The notes under the pieces are model-generated. The model saw only the letters and a list, made by a program, of their open reading frames with translations, was not told the origin of the DNA and searched no databases. Positions 44,901 through 59,600 of a DNA stretch of 64,000 nt are shown here, piece after piece; position 1 is the first letter of the stretch; every line of letters begins with the position of its first letter. The translations under genes were made by a program, and so were the position numbers. The stretch is from Mercurialis annua. Taxonomy: Eukaryota > Streptophyta > Magnoliopsida > Malpighiales > Euphorbiaceae. The stretch covers positions 23,697,501 through 23,761,500 of the forward strand of contig NC_065577.1 of assembly GCF_937616625.2 (NCBI RefSeq). The letters are read 5' to 3'.

Positions 44901-47900
44901 ATTTGGATTTGTTTCGTAACGTTTGTAAATGTTTGGTTTAAATCGCTAAAAAGGTGAAACGCTTGGATTTGTTTCGTAAAATTTTTAAAGGTTTGGCTTA
45001 AATTGCTAAAAGGGTGAAATGTTTGGATTTGTTTCGTGGCGTTTGTAAACGTTTGGCTTAAATCGCTAAAAAGGTGAAACGTATTTGTTTCAAACCGTTT
45101 GTTAACGTTTGGCTTAAATCGCTAAAAAGGGGAAACATTTGGATTTGTTTCGTAACGTTTATAAACGTTTGGATTAAATTGCTAAAAAAGATGAAACGCT
45201 TGGTTTTGTTTCGTAGCGTTTGTAACCGTTTGGCTTAAATTGCTAAACATGGGAAACAATTGGATTTGTTTCGTAACGTTTGTAAATTTGGCTTAAATTG
45301 CTAAAAAGATGAAACGCTGGGATTTGTTTTGGTATGTTTGTAAACGTTTGGCTTAAATTGCTAAAAAGGTTAAACGCTCGGATTTGTTTCGTAACGCTTG
45401 TAAACGTTTGGCTTAAATTGCTAAAAAGGTGAAATGCTCGGATTTGTTTCGTAACGTTTCTAAATGTTTGGCTTAAATAGCTAAAAAGGGGAAATGTTTG
45501 GATTTGTTTCCTAACATTTGTAAACGTTTGGCTTAAATGGCTAAAAAGGTTAAATATTTGGATTTGTTTCATAACCATTGTAAACGTTTGGCTTAAATCG
45601 CTAAAAAAGGGAAACGTTTGGATTTTTTTTGTAACGTTTGTAAACGTTAGACTTATATTGCTAAAAATGTGGAACGTTTGGATTTGTTTCGTAACGTTTG
45701 TAAACGTTGGCCTAAATTGCTAAAAAGGTAAATCGCTTGTATTTGTTTTGTAACGTTTGCAAACATTTGGCTCACGTCGTAAAAAGGCGAAATGTTTGGA
45801 TTTGTTTCCTAGCGTTTGTAAACATTTGGCTTTAATCGCTAAAAAGGTGAAACTTTTGGATTTTTTTGTACTGTTTATAAACGTTTGGCTTAAATCGTTG
45901 AAAAAGTGAAATGTTTGGATTTGTTTCATAACGTTTGGAAACGCATGGATTAAATTGCTAAAAAGGTGAAACATTTGGTTTTTGTTTCGTTACGTTTGTA
46001 AACGTTTGGCTTAAATTGCTAAAAATGGGAAACAGTTGGATTTGTTTCTTAATGTTTGTAAACGTTTGGCTTCAATCGTTAAAAAGGTGAAATGTTTGGA
46101 TTTGTTTTGAAACGTTTGTAAACGTTTGGTATAAATCGCTAAAAAGGTGAAACGTTTGAATTTGTTTTGTAACGTTTTAAACGTTTTGCTTAAATCATTA
46201 AAAAGGGGAAATATTTGGATTTGTTTCGTAACGTTCGTAAACGTTCGGCTTAAATTGCTAAAAAGGAAAAACGTTTGGTTTTGTTTCGTAACGTCTGTAA
46301 ACGTTTGCCTTAAATCGCTAAAAAGGTGAAACGTTTGGATTTGTTTTGTAATGTTTGTAAACGTTTTGCTTAAATTGCTAAAATGGTGAAACGCTTGAAT
46401 TTTTTTTAACGATTGTAAACGTTTGGCATACATTCCTAAAAATTTGAAACACTTGGATTTGTTTCGGAACGTTTGTAAACGTTTGGATTAAATTACTAAA
46501 TAGGTGAAACACTTGGATTTGTTTTGTAACGTTTGTAAAGTTTGGCTTAAATTGCTAAAAAGATGAAACACTTGGTTTTATTTCGTAACGTTTGTAAAGG
46601 TTTGGCATAAATTGCTAAAAATGTGAAATGTTTGGATTTGTTTCGCAACATTTGAAACGTTTGGTTTTGTTTTGTAAGATTTGTAAACGTTTGGCTAAAA
46701 TCGCTAAGAAGGGAAAACGTTTGGATTTGTTTCGCAACGTTTGTAAACGTTTTGCTTAAATTGCTAAAAAGGTCAAACGCTTAGATTTGTTTCGTAATGT
46801 CTGTAAAGGTTTTGCTGAAATAGCTAAAAAGCTGAAACGTTAGGATTTGTTTCGTAACGTTTGTAAACGTTTGGCTTAAAGCGCTAAAAAGATGAAACGT
46901 TTGGATTTGATTCATAACGTTTGTAAACGTTTGGCTTAAATCGCAAAAAAGGTGAAACATTTTGATTTGTTTCGTAACGTTTGTAAACGTTTGGCTTAAA
47001 TCGCTAAAAAATTGAAAACCTTGAATTTATTTCATAACGTTTGTAAACGTTCGGCTTAAATTTCTAAAAAGGTGAAACACTTTGATTTGTTTTGTAATGT
47101 TTGTAAACGTTTGGCTTAAATCGCTAAAAAGGTGCAGTGTTTGATTTGTTTCTATACGTTTTTAAATATTTGGTTTAATTCGCTAAAAAGGTGAAACGTT
47201 TGGATTTGTTTCATAACGTTTGTAAACATTTGGCTTCAATTACTAAAAAAGTGAAACGTTTGGATTTGTTTCATTACGTTTGTAAACATTTGGCATGAAT
47301 CGCTAAAAAAGATGAAATGTTTGGATTTGTTTCGTAACGTTTTAAACGTTTAGGTTAAATTTCTAAAGTGGGAAAACATTTGGATTTGTTTCATAAGGTT
47401 TGTAAACGTTTGGCTTAAATCGCTAAAAAGGTGAAATATTTGGTTTTGTTTCGTAACGTTTATAAACGTTCGGCTTAAATTGCTAAAAAGGTGAAACGTA
47501 TGGATTGGTTTCGTAACGTTTGTAAACGTTCGACTTAAATTGCTAAAAAGGTGAAACACTTGGATTTGTTTCATAACGTTTGTAAACGTTCGTCTTAAAT
47601 TACTAAAAAGGTGAAATGCTTGAATTTATTTTGGAACATTTATAAACGATCGGTTTAAATTGCTAAAAAGGTGAAACACCTTGTTTTGTTTCGAAACATT
47701 TGTAAAGGTTTGGCTTAAATTGCTAAAAATGTTAAGCATTTGGAATTGTTTCGTAACGTTTTAAACGTTTTTTTTTGTTTCGTAACGTTTGTAAACGTTT
47801 GGCTTAAATTGCTCAAAACGTGAACGCATTGTTTTGTTTTGTAAGGTTTGTAAACGTTTGGTTTAAATTGCTAAAAAGGGGAAACGTTTGGATTTGTTTC

Positions 47901-48689
47901 GTAACGTTTGAAAACGTTTGGCATAAATCGCTAAAAAGGTAAAATGTTTGGATTTGTTTCGTAACGTTTTAAACATTTGGCTTAAATTGCTAAAAAGGTG
48001 AAATATTTGGTTTTGTCTCATAACGTTTGTAAACGTTCGGTTTAAATTGCTAAAAAGGGGAAACGTTTGGATTTATTTCGTAATGTTTGTAAACGTTCGG
48101 CTCAAATTGCTAAAAACATGAAATGCTTGGATTTGTTTCGTAGCGTTTGTAAACGTTTGTCTTAAATTACTAAAAAGGTGAAACGCTTGGATTTGTTTCA
48201 TAACGTTTGTAAACATTTGGCTCACATCGCTAAAAAAGGCGAAACGTTTGGATTTGTTTTGTAGCGTTTGTAAACGTTTGACTTAAATCGCTAAAAATGT
48301 GAAGCGTTTGTATTTGTTTCGTAACGTTTTAAACGTTTGGTTTTATTTCGTAACGTTTGTAAACATTTGGCTTAAATATCTAAAAAGGTGCAACGCTTGG
48401 ATTTGTTTCGTAACGTTTGTAAACGTTTGGGTAAAATTGCTAAAAGGTGAAACTCTTGGATTTGTTTTGTAATGTTTGTCAACGCTTCGCTTAAATTGCT
48501 AGAAACGTGAAACGCTTGGTTTTATTTCGTAACATTTGTAAACGTTTGGCTTAAATCCGAAAAATTGTGAAACGTTTGAACTTGTTTGGTAACGTATTAA
48601 ACGTTTGGTTTTGTTTCGTAACGTTTGGCTTAAATCGCTAAAAAGGGGAAACGTTTGGATTTGTTTCATAACATTTATAAACGTATGGC

Positions 48690-50640
48690 TTAAATCGGTA
48701 AAAAGGTGAAACATTTGGATTTGTTTCATAACTTATGTAAGCGTTTGGCTTAAATCGCTAAAAAGGTGAAACGTTTGGATTTGTTTAGTAACGTTTGCAA
48801 ACGTTAGGCTTAAATCGCTAAAAAGGTGAAACGTTTGGATTTGTTTAGTAATGTTTGTAAACGTTTGGTTTAAATCGCTAAAAAGGTGAAACGTTTGGAT
48901 TTTTCGTAACATTTGTAAACATTTGGCCTAAATTGCTAAAAATGTGAATCGTTTGGATTTGTTTCGTAACATTTGAAAACATTTGGCTCACATCGCTAAA
49001 AAGGCGAAACGTTTGGATTTGTTTCGTAGCGTTTGTAAACGTTTGGCTTAAATAGCTAAAAAGGTGAAACTTTTGGATTTTTTTCGTACTGTTTATAAAC
49101 GTTTGGCTTAAATCGCTAAAATGGTGAAATGTTTGGATTTGTTTCATAACGTTTGGAATCAGTTGGATTAAATTGCTAAAAGGGTGAAACGCTTGGATTT
49201 CTTTTGTAACATTTGTAAATGATTGGCTTAAATTGCTAAAAAGGTGAAACGCTTGGATTTGTTTCGTTATGTTTGTAAATGTTTGGCTTAAATTGCTAAA
49301 AAGGTGAAACGCTTAGTTTTTGTTTCGTTACGTTTGTAAACGTTTGGCTTAAATTGCTAAAAATGGGAAACGTTTGGATTTGTTTCGTAACGTTTTTAAA
49401 CGTTCGGCTCAATCGCTAAAAAGGTGAAATGTTTGGATTTTTTTCGAAACGTTTGTAAAACGTTTGGTATAAATCGCTAAAAAGGTGAAACGTTTGGATG
49501 TGTTTCGTAACGTTTTAAACGTTCTGCTTAAATCACTTAAAAGGGGAAACGTTTGGATTTGTTTTGTAATGTTTGTAAACGTTTGGCTTAAATTGCTAAA
49601 AATATAAAACGTTAGTTTTGTTTCGTAACGTTTATAAATGTTTGGCTTAAATCGGTAAAAAGGTGAAACGTTTGGATTTGTTTCATAACTTTTGTAAATG
49701 TTTGGCTTAAATCGCTATAAAGGTGAAACGTTTGGATTTGTTTAGTAATGTTTCAAACGTTTGGCTTAAATCGCTAAAAAGCTGAAACGTTTGGATTTCT
49801 TTCGTAACGTTTGTAAATGTTTGGTTTACATCGCTAAAAAGGTGAAACGTTTGGATTTGTTTCGTAACGTTTGTAAACGTTTGGCCTAAATTTCTAAAAA
49901 TGTGAATTGCTTGGATTTGTTTCGTAATGTTTGCAAACATTTGGCTCACATCGCTAAAAAAGGCGAAACGTTTGGATTTGTTTTGTAGCGTTTATAAACG
50001 TTTGACTTAAATCGCTAAAAAGGTGAAACTTTTTGATTTTTTTCGTACTGTTTATAAACGCTTGGCTTAAATCGCTAAAAAGGTGAAATATTTGGATTTG
50101 TTTCATAACGTCTGGAATAGTTTGGATTAAATTGCTAAAAAGGTGAAACGCATAGATTTGTATTGTAACATTTGTAAATGTTTGGCTTAAATTGCTAAAA
50201 AGGTGAAACGCTTGGATTTGTTTCGTTATGTTTATAAAAGTTTGGCTTAAATTGCTAAAAAGGTGAAAAACGCTTGGTTTTTGTTTCGTTACATTTGTAA
50301 ATGTTTGGCTTAAATTGCTAAAAATGGGAAACGTTTGGATTTGTTTCGTAAAGTTTGTAAACGTTTGGCTTCAATCGCTAAAAAGGTGAAATGTTTGGAT
50401 TTGTTTCGAAATGTTTGTAAACGTTTGGTATAAATAGCTAAAAAGGTGAAACGTTTGGATTTGTTTCGTAACGTTTTAAACGTTCTGCTTGAATCACCAA
50501 ACTGGGGAAACTTTTGGATTTGTTTCGTAACGTTTGTAAACATTTGGCTTAAATTGCTAAAAAGGTAAAACGTTTGGTTTTCTTTCGTAATGTTTGTAAA
50601 CGTTCGCCTTAAATAACTAAATAGGTAAAACGTTTTTGAT
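48690..50640. repeat. Higher-order repeat of about 960 bp (16 monomers), two copies
   Basis: A run of monomers with private marks recurs at an offset of about 962 bp: a GGCTTAAATCGGTAAAAAGG unit at about 48690 and 49654, a TTTGGCTCACATCGC unit at about 48982 and 49944, and a one-base-longer GTTTTTGTTTCGTTAC unit at about 49313 and 50275. A more distant copy of the last mark lies near 45970 and 57380. Edges are approximate. Confidence 0.75.
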
Positions 50641-50699
50641 TTGTTTAGTAATGTTTGCAAACGTTTGGCTTAAATCGCTAAGAAGGTGAAACGTTTGGA

Positions 50700-53600
50700 T
50701 TTATTTCGTAATGTTTGTAAATGTTTGGTTTAAATCGCTAAAAAGGTGAAACGTTTGGATTTGTTTCGTAACGTTTGTAAACGTTTGGCTTCAATCGCTA
50801 AAAAGGTGAAATGTTTGTATTTGTTTCCAAACGTTTGTAAATGTTAGGCATAAATCGCTAAAAAGGTGAAACGTTTGGATTTGTTTCGTAACGTTTTAAA
50901 CGTTCTGCTTAAATCACTAAACAGGGGAAACGTTTGGATTTGTTTCGTAATGTTTGTAAACGTTCGCCTTCAATCACTAAAAAGGTGAAACGTTTGGATT
51001 TGTTTCATAATGTTTGTAAACGTTTTGCTTATATTGCTAAAAAGGTGAAACACTTGAATTTGTTTAAACGATTGTAAACGTTTGGCTTAAATTCCTAAAA
51101 ATGTGAAACGCTTGGATTTGTTTCCGAACGTTTGTAAATGTTTGGCTTAAATTACTAAATAGGTAAAACGTTTGGATTTGTTTAGTAACGTTTGCAAACG
51201 TTTTGCCTAAATCGCTAAAAAGGTGAAACATTTGGATTTGTTTCGTAACGTGTGTAAGCGTTTGGCTTAAATAGCTAAAAAGGGGAAACGTTTGGATTTG
51301 TTTCGTAACTTTTGTAAACGTTTGGCTTAAATTTCTAAAAAGGAGAAATGCTTGGATTTATTTCGTAACGTTTGGTTTATATTGCTCAAAAGGTGAAACG
51401 ATTGGATTTGTTTTGTAACGTTTGTAAACGTTTGGCTTAAATCGCAAAAAAGGTGAAACATTTGGATTTGTTTCATAACATTTGTAATTGTTTAGCTTAA
51501 ATCGCTAAAAAGTGAAACGTTTGGATTTGTTTCGTAATGTTTGTAAACATTTGGCTAAAATTGCTAAAAAGGTGAAACGTTTGGATTTGTTTCGTAACAT
51601 TTATAATCGTTTGGCTTAAATTTCTAAAAACAGGAAACACTTGGATTTCTTTTGTAATGTTTGTAAATGTTTGGCTTAAATTTCCAGAAAGGCGAAACGC
51701 CTGGTTTTGTTTCATAACATTTGTAAACATTTGGATTAAATCCCTAAAAATGTGAAACGTTTGAATTTGTTAGGTAATGTTTTCAACGTTTGATTTGGTT
51801 ACATAACGTTTGTAAACGTTTGTCTTAATTCGCTAAAAAGGCGTAACGTTTGGATTTGTTTCGTAACGTTTATAAACTTTTGGCTTAAATTACTAAAAAG
51901 GTGAAATGTTTGGATTTGTTTCGTAACGTTTGCAAACGTTTGGCTTAAATCGCTAAAAGGGTGAAAATCTTGGATTCGTTTCGTAACGTTTGTAAACGTT
52001 TGGCTTAATTCGTTTAAAAGGTGAAACGTTTGGATTTGTTTCGTAACGTTTGTAAACGTTTGGCTTAAATTTCTAAAAAGGTGAAACGTTTGGATTTGTT
52101 TCGTAACGTTTGTATACGTTTCTCTTAAATCGCTAAAAAGGGGAAACGTTTGGTTTTGTTTTGTAGCATTTGTAAACGTTTGGCTTAAATCGCTCAAAAG
52201 GTGAAACACTGGAATTTGTTTTGTAACGTTTGTAAACGTTTGGCTTAAATCGCTAAAAAGGTTCAATGTTTGGATTTGTTTCGTAACGTTTGTAAACGTT
52301 TGGCTTAAATCGCTAAAAAGGTTCAACGTTTGGATTTGAATTGTAATGTTTGTAAAGGTTTGGCTTAAATCCCTAAAAAGGTTCAACGATTGGATTTGTT
52401 TCGCAACGTTTGTAAACGTTTGCTTAAATCGCTAAAAAGTTTAATGTTTGGATTTGTTTCAAAACGTTTGTAAACGTTTGGCTTAAATCGCTCAAAAGGT
52501 GAAACGCTTGGATTTGTTTTGTAACGTTTGTAAACGTTTAGCTTAAATCGCTAAAAAGGTTCAATGTTTGGATTTGTTTCGTAACGTTTGTAAACGTTTG
52601 GCTTAAATCGCTAAAAAGGTTCAACGTTTGGATTTGTTTTGCAACGTTTGTAAAGATTTCTCTTAAATCGCTAAAAAGCGTCAACGTTTGGATTTGTTTC
52701 ACAACGTTTGTAAATGTTTGGCTTATATCGCTCAAAAGGTGAAACACTTGGATTTGTTTGGTAACGTTTGTAAACGTTTGGCTTAAATCGCTAAAAAGGT
52801 ACATTGTTTGGATTTGTTTTGTAACATTTGTAAACGATTGGTTTAAATCGCTAAAAAGGTGAAATGTTTCGATTTGTTTCGGAACGTTTGTAAACGTTTG
52901 GCATAAATCACTATAAAGGTGAAACGTTTGGATTTGTTTCACAACGTTTGTAAACATTTGGCTTAAATTGCTAAAAAGGTGAAACGCTTCGATTTGTTTC
53001 GTAATGTTTGTAAATGTTTGGCTTAAATTGCTAAAAAGTTGAAATGCTTGGATTTGTTTCGTAACGTTTGTATAGGTTTGCCTTAAATCGTTAAAAAGGT
53101 GAAACGCTTGGATTTGTTTCTTAACATTTGTAAAGGTTTTGCCTACATCGCTAAAAAGGTGAAACGTTTGGATTTGTTTCATAACCTTTATAAAGGTTTG
53201 GCTTAAATAGCTAAAAATATGAAAAGTTTGGATTTGTTTCGAAACATGTGTAAACGTTTGGCTTATATCGCTAAAAAGGGGAAACGTTTGCATTTATTTC
53301 GTAATATTTGTAAACGTTTGGCTTATATTGCTAAAAAGGTGAAGCGCTTGGATTTATTTCTTAATGTTTGTAAACATTAGGCTTAAATTGCTAAAAGGGA
53401 GAAACGCTTGAATTTGTTTTTTAACGTTTGTAAACGTTTGGCTTAAATAGCAAAAAAGGTGAAACATTTGGATTTGTTTTATAACATTTGTAAATGTTTG
53501 GCTTAAATCGCTAAAAAGGAGAAACTTTTGGATTTGTTTTGTAATGTTTGTAAACGTTTGGCTTGAATCGCTAAAAAGGTGAAACGTTTGGGTTTATTTC

Positions 53601-56600
53601 GTAATATTTCCAAACATTTGGCTTGAATTGCTAAAAAGGTGAAACACTTGGATTTGTTTTGTAATGTTTGTAAACGTTTGACTTAAATTGCTAGAAAGGT
53701 GAAACAGTTGGTTTTGTTTCATAACATTTGTAAACGTTTGGCTTAAATCGCTAAAAATATAAAACATCTGAATTTGTTTGGTAACGTTTTTAATGTTTGG
53801 TTTGGTTTTATAGCGTTTTTAAACGTTTGACTTAAATAGCTAAAAAGGTTAAACGTTTGGATTTGTTTCGTAACGTTTATAAACATTTGGCTTAAATCGC
53901 TAAAAAGGGAAAACGTTTGGATTTGTTTCATAACGTTTGAAAACGTTTGGCTTAAATAGCTAAAAAGGGGAAACGTTTGGATTTGTTTCGTAACGTTTGC
54001 AAACGTTTGGCCGAAATTGCTAATGGGAGAAACGTTTGGATTTGTTTCGTAACGTTTGTAAACGTTTGGCTTAAACCGCTAAAAAGCTGAAACGTTTGAA
54101 TCTGTTTCGTAGCATTTGTAAACGTTTGGCTTAAATCACTAAAAAGGTGAAACGTTTGGATTTGTTTCATAACCTTTGTAAAAGTTTGGCTTAAATCGCT
54201 AAAATGGGGAAACGTTTGGATTTGTTTCGTAAAGTTTGTAAACGTTTGGCTTAAATCGCTAAAAAGGTGAAACTTTTGGTTTTGTTTCGTAACGTTTGGC
54301 TTAAATTGCTAAAAAGGTGAAACGTTTGGATTTGTTTCGTAGCGTTTGTAAACGTTTTGACTTAAATCGCTAAAAAGGTGAAACGTTTGGATTTGTTTCG
54401 TAAAGTTTGTAAACATTTGGCTTAAATCGCTAAAAAGGGGAAACGTTTGGATTTGTTTCGTAAGGTTTGTAAATGTTTGGCTTAAATTGATAAAAAGGTG
54501 AAACGCTTGGTTTTGTTTCGTAACATTTGTAAACGTTTGGCTTAAATTGCTAAACATGGGAAACATTTGGATTTGTTTCGTAACATTTGTAAACGTTTGG
54601 CTTCAATCGCTAAAAATGGGAAACATTTGGATTTGTTTCGTAACGTTTGTAAACGTTTTGCTTATATCACTAAAAAGGTGAAACGTTTGGATTTCTTTCA
54701 ATGCCATTGTAAACATTTCTCTTAAATCGCTAAATTTGGGAAACGTTTGGATTTGTTTCGTAACGTTTGTAAATGTTTCGCTTAAATCGCTAAAAAGGTG
54801 AAACTTTTAGTTTTGTTTTGTAACGTTTGTAAACGTTTTTCTTAAATCTCTAAAAAGGTGAAATGCTTGGATTTGTTTCGTAACGTCTGTAAGCGTTTGG
54901 CTAAAATTTCTAAAAAGGTGAAATGCTTAGATTTGTTTCGTAACCTTTGTAAACATTGGTTTTGTTTCGTAACGTTTGGATTTGTTTCATATTGTTTGTA
55001 AACGTTTGGCCTAAATCGCTAAAAAGGAGAAACGTTTGGATTTGTTTCGTATCGTTTGTAAACGTTTGGCTTAAATCGCTAAAAAGGAGAAACATTTGGA
55101 TTTGTTTCGCAATGTTTATAAACGTTTGGCTTAAATTGCTAAAAAGGTGAAACGCTTTTATTTGTTTCGTAAGGTTTTAAACGATTGGTTCTGTTTCGTA
55201 ATATTTGTAAACGTTTGGCTTCAATCGCAAAAAAGGTGAAACATCCTTTTTTGTTTCGTAACGTTTGTAAACGTTTGGCTTAAATCGCTAAAAAGGTGAA
55301 ATGTTTGGATTTTTTTTGGAACGTTTGTAAACAATTGTCTTAAATTGCTAAAAAGGTGAAACGCTTGCCTATGTTTCGCAACGTTTTTAAACGTTTGGCT
55401 TAAATTGCTAAAAAGGTGAACGCTTGGTTTTGCTTAGTAACATTTGTAAAGTTTTAGCTTAAATCACTAAAAATATGAAACGTTTGCATTTGTTTCGTAA
55501 CGTTTTAAATGTTTGGTTTTGTTTCAAAACGTTTGTAAACGTTTGGCTTAAATCGCTCAAAAGGTGAAACGCTTGGATTTGTTTTGTAATGTTTGTAAAC
55601 GTTTGGCTTCAATCGCTAAAAAAGTTCAAAATTTGGATTTGTTTCGTAACGTTTGTAAACGTTTGGCTTAAATCACTAAAAAGGTTTAACGTTTGGATTT
55701 GAATTGTAATGTTTGTAAAGGTTTGGCTTAAATCCCTAAAAAGGTTCAACGATTGGATTTGTTTCGCAACGTTTGTAAACGTTTTCTTAAATCGCTAAAA
55801 AGGTGAAACATTTGGATTTGTTTCGTACCTTTGTAAACATCTGGATTAAATCGCTAAAAAGGTGAAACGTTTGGATTTGTTTCGTAACGTTTATAAACGT
55901 TTGGCTTAAATTGCTGAAAAGGTGAAACGCTTGGATTTGTTTCGTAACGTTTGTAAACGTTTGGCTTAAATTGCAAAAAAGGGGAAACGTTTGGATTTGT
56001 TTTGTAATGTTTGTAAACGTTTCGCTTAAATTGATAGAAAGGTGAAACGCTTGGTTTTGTTTCGTAACATTTGTAAACGTTTGGCTTAAATCGCAAAAAA
56101 TGTGAAACGTTTGAATATATTTTGCAACGTTTTAAACGTTTAGTTTTGTTTCGTAACGTTTGACTTAAATCGTTAAAAAGGGGAAACATTTGGATTTGTT
56201 TCATAGCGTTTATAAACGTTTGGCTTAAATCGCCAAAAAGGTGAAATGTTTGGATTTGTTTCATAACTTTTGCAAACGTTTGGCTTAAATCGCTAAAAAG
56301 GTGAAACACTAGGTTTTGTTTCGTAACGTTTTTAAATGTTTGGCTTAAATCGCTAAAAAGGTGAAACGTTTGGATTTGTTTCGTAATGTTTGGCTTAAAT
56401 TGCTAAAAAGGTAAAACACTTGGATTTCTTTCGTAACGCTTGTAAAGGTTTGACTTAAATTGCTAAAAAGGTGAAACGTTTGGATTTATTTCATACAGTT
56501 TGTAAACATTTGGCTTTAATCGCTAAAAATGTGAAACGTTTGGATTTTTTTCGTACCGTTTGTAAACATTTCGCTTAAATCGCTAAAAAGTGAAACGTTT

Positions 56601-59600
56601 GGATTTGTTTCGTAACTTATGTAAAGGTTTGGCTTAAATTGCTAAAAAGGTGAAGCGCTTGGTTTTGTTTCATACCGTTTGTAAACGTTTGGATTAAATT
56701 GCTAAACATGGGAAACGTTTGGATTTGTTTCGTAACGTTTTTAAATGTTTGGCTTAAATTGCTATGAAGGGGAAACGCTTGGATTTGTTTAATAACATTT
56801 GTAAACGTTTGGCTTAAATGGCTTAAAAGGTTAAACATTTGGTTTTGTTTCATAACCTTTATAAACGTTTGGCTTAAATCGCTAAAAAGGGGAAAAGTTT
56901 GGATTTTTTTCGTAACGTTTGTAAACGTCAGGCTTATATTGCTAAAAAGGAAAAATGCTTGAATTTGTTTCGTAACGTTTGTAAACGATTGGCCTAAATT
57001 GCTAAAAAGGTGAAATGCTTGGATTTGTTTTATAACGTTTACAAACGTTTGGCTTCCATCGCTAAAAAGGTGAAGCGTTTGTATTTGTTTCGTAGCGTTT
57101 GTAAACGTTTGGCTTAAATCGCTAAAAAGGTGAAACTTTTTTATTTTTTTCGTACAGTTTATAAACGTTAGGCTTAAATCGCTAAAAAGGTCAAATGCTT
57201 GGATTTGTTTCATAACGTCCGGAATCGTTTGGATTAAATTGCTAAAAAGGTCAAACGCTTAGATTTGTTTTGTAACATTTGCAAATGTTTGGCTTAAATT
57301 TCCAAAAAGGTGAACCGCTTGGATTTGTTTCGTTATGTTTATAAACGTTTGGCTTAAATTGCTAAAAAGGTTAAACGCTTGGTTTTTGTTTCGTTACGTT
57401 TGTAAACGTTTGGCTTAAATTTCTAAAAATGGGAAACGTTTGGATTTGTTTCGTAACGTTTGTAAACGTTTGGCTTCAATCGCTAAAAAGGTGAAATGTT
57501 TGGATTTGTTTCCAAACGTTTGTAAACGTTTGGCATAAATCGCTAAAAAGGTGAAACGTTCGGATTTGTTTCGTAACGTTTTAAACGTTCTGCTTAAATC
57601 ACTAAACAGGGGAAACGTTTGGATTTATTTCGTAATGTTTGTAAACGTTCGCCTTAAATCACTGAAAAGGTGAAACGTTTGGATTTGTTTCGTAATGTTT
57701 GTAAATGTTTTGCTTAAATTGCTAAAAAGGTGAAACGCTTGAATTTGTTTAAACGATTGTAAACGTTTGGCTTAAATTCCTAAAAATGTGAAACGCTTGG
57801 ATTTGTTTCCGAACGTTTGTTAATGTTTGGCTTAAATTACTAAATAGGTAAAACGTTTGGATTTGTTTAGTAACGTTTGCAAACGTTTTGCTTAAATCGC
57901 TAAAAAGGTGAAACGTTTGGATTTGTTTCGTAACGTGTGTATGCGTTTGGCTTAAATCGCAAAAAAGGGGAAACGTTTGGATTTGTTTCTTAACTTTTGT
58001 AAACGTTTGGCTTAAATTTCTAAAAAGGTGAAATGCTAGGATTTATTTCGTAACGTTTGTAAACGTTTGGTTTATATTGCTCAAAAGGTGAAACGATTGG
58101 ATTTGTTTTGTAACGTTTGTAAACGTTTGGCTTAAATCGCAAAAAAGGTGAAACATTTGGATTTGTTTCATAACTTTTGTAATTGTTTAGCTTAAATCAC
58201 TAAAAAAGTGAAACGTTTGGATTTGTTTCGTAATGTTTGTAAACGTTTGGCTAAAATTGCTAAAAAGGGGAAACGTTTGGATTTGTTTCGTAACATTTAT
58301 AATCGTTTGGCTTAAATTTCTAAAAAGGTGAAACGCTTGGATTTCTTTTGTAATGTTTGTAAACGTTTGGCTTAAATTTCCAGAAAGGCGAAACGCCTGG
58401 TTTTGTTTCATAACATTTGTAAACATTTGGATTAAATCGCTAAAAATTTGAAACGTTTGAATTTGTTAGGTAATGTTTTTAACGTTTGGTTTGGTTACGT
58501 AACGTTTGTAAATGTTTGTCTTAATTCGCTAAAAAGGCGTAACGTTTGGATTTGTTTCGTAACGTTTATAAACTTTTGGCTTAAATCACTAAAAAGGTGA
58601 AACGTTTGGATTTGTTTCATAACATTTGCAAACGTTTGGCTTAAATCGCTAAAAGGGTGAAAATCTTGGATTTGTTTCGTAATGTTTGTAAACGTTTGGC
58701 TTAATTCGTTAAAAAGGTGATACGTTTGGATTTTTTTCGTAACGTTTGTAAACGTTTGGCTTAAATTTCTAAAAAGGTGAAACGTTTGGATTTGTTTCGT
58801 AACGTTTGTAAACGTTTGTCTTAAATCGCTAAAAAGGGGAAACGTTTGGTTTTGTTTTGTAGCGTTTGAAAACATTTGGCTTAAATCGCACAAAAGGTGA
58901 AACACTTGGATTTGTTTTGTAACGTTTGTAAACGTTTGGCTTAAATCGCTAAAAAGGTTCAACGTTTGGATTTGTTTCGTAACGTTTGTAAACGTTTGGC
59001 TTAAATCTCTAAAAAGGTTCAACGTTTGGATTTGTTTCGCAACGTTTGTAAAGATTTGGCTTAAATCGCTAAAAAGGGTCAACGTTTGGATTTGTTTCGC
59101 AACGTTTGTAAAGATTTGGCTTAAATCCCTATAAAGGTTCAACGTTTGGATTTATTTCGTAAGTTTGTAAACGTTTGGCTTAAATCACTAAAAAGGTACA
59201 ATGTTTGGATTTGTTTTGTAACTTTTGATTGGTTTAAATAGCTAAAAAGGTGAAATGTTTCAATTTGTTTCGGAACGTTTGTAAACGTGTGGCTTATATT
59301 GCTAAAAAGGTGAAGCGCTTGGATTTATTTCTTAATGTTTGTAAACATTAGGCTTAAATTGCTAAAAGGGAGAAACGCTTGGATTTGTTTTTTCACGTTT
59401 GTAAACGTTTGGCTTAAATAGCAAAAAAGGTGAAACATTTGGATTTGTTTTATAACATTTGTAAATGTTTGGCTTAAATCGCTAAAAAGGAGAAAGTTTT
59501 GGATTTGTTTTGTAATGTTTGTAAACATTTGGCTTGAATCGCTAAAAAGGTGAAACGTTTAGGTTTATTTCGTAATATTTCCAAACATTTGGCTTGAATT

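Noticed and set aside
52538..53293. Minus-strand open frame of 251 codons in the satellite, with many shorter ones in all three arrays, encoding repeats of a 20-residue phrase such as HLFSNLSQTFTNVTKQIQTF
   Set aside because: A 60-bp period keeps any stop-free frame open. The most variable sites are CpG positions that change amino acids (Asn/Asp, for example) and are not third codon positions. Starts and ends fall at random mutations, and higher-order copies do not preserve the frames. Ribosome profiling or peptides would be needed to revive the idea.
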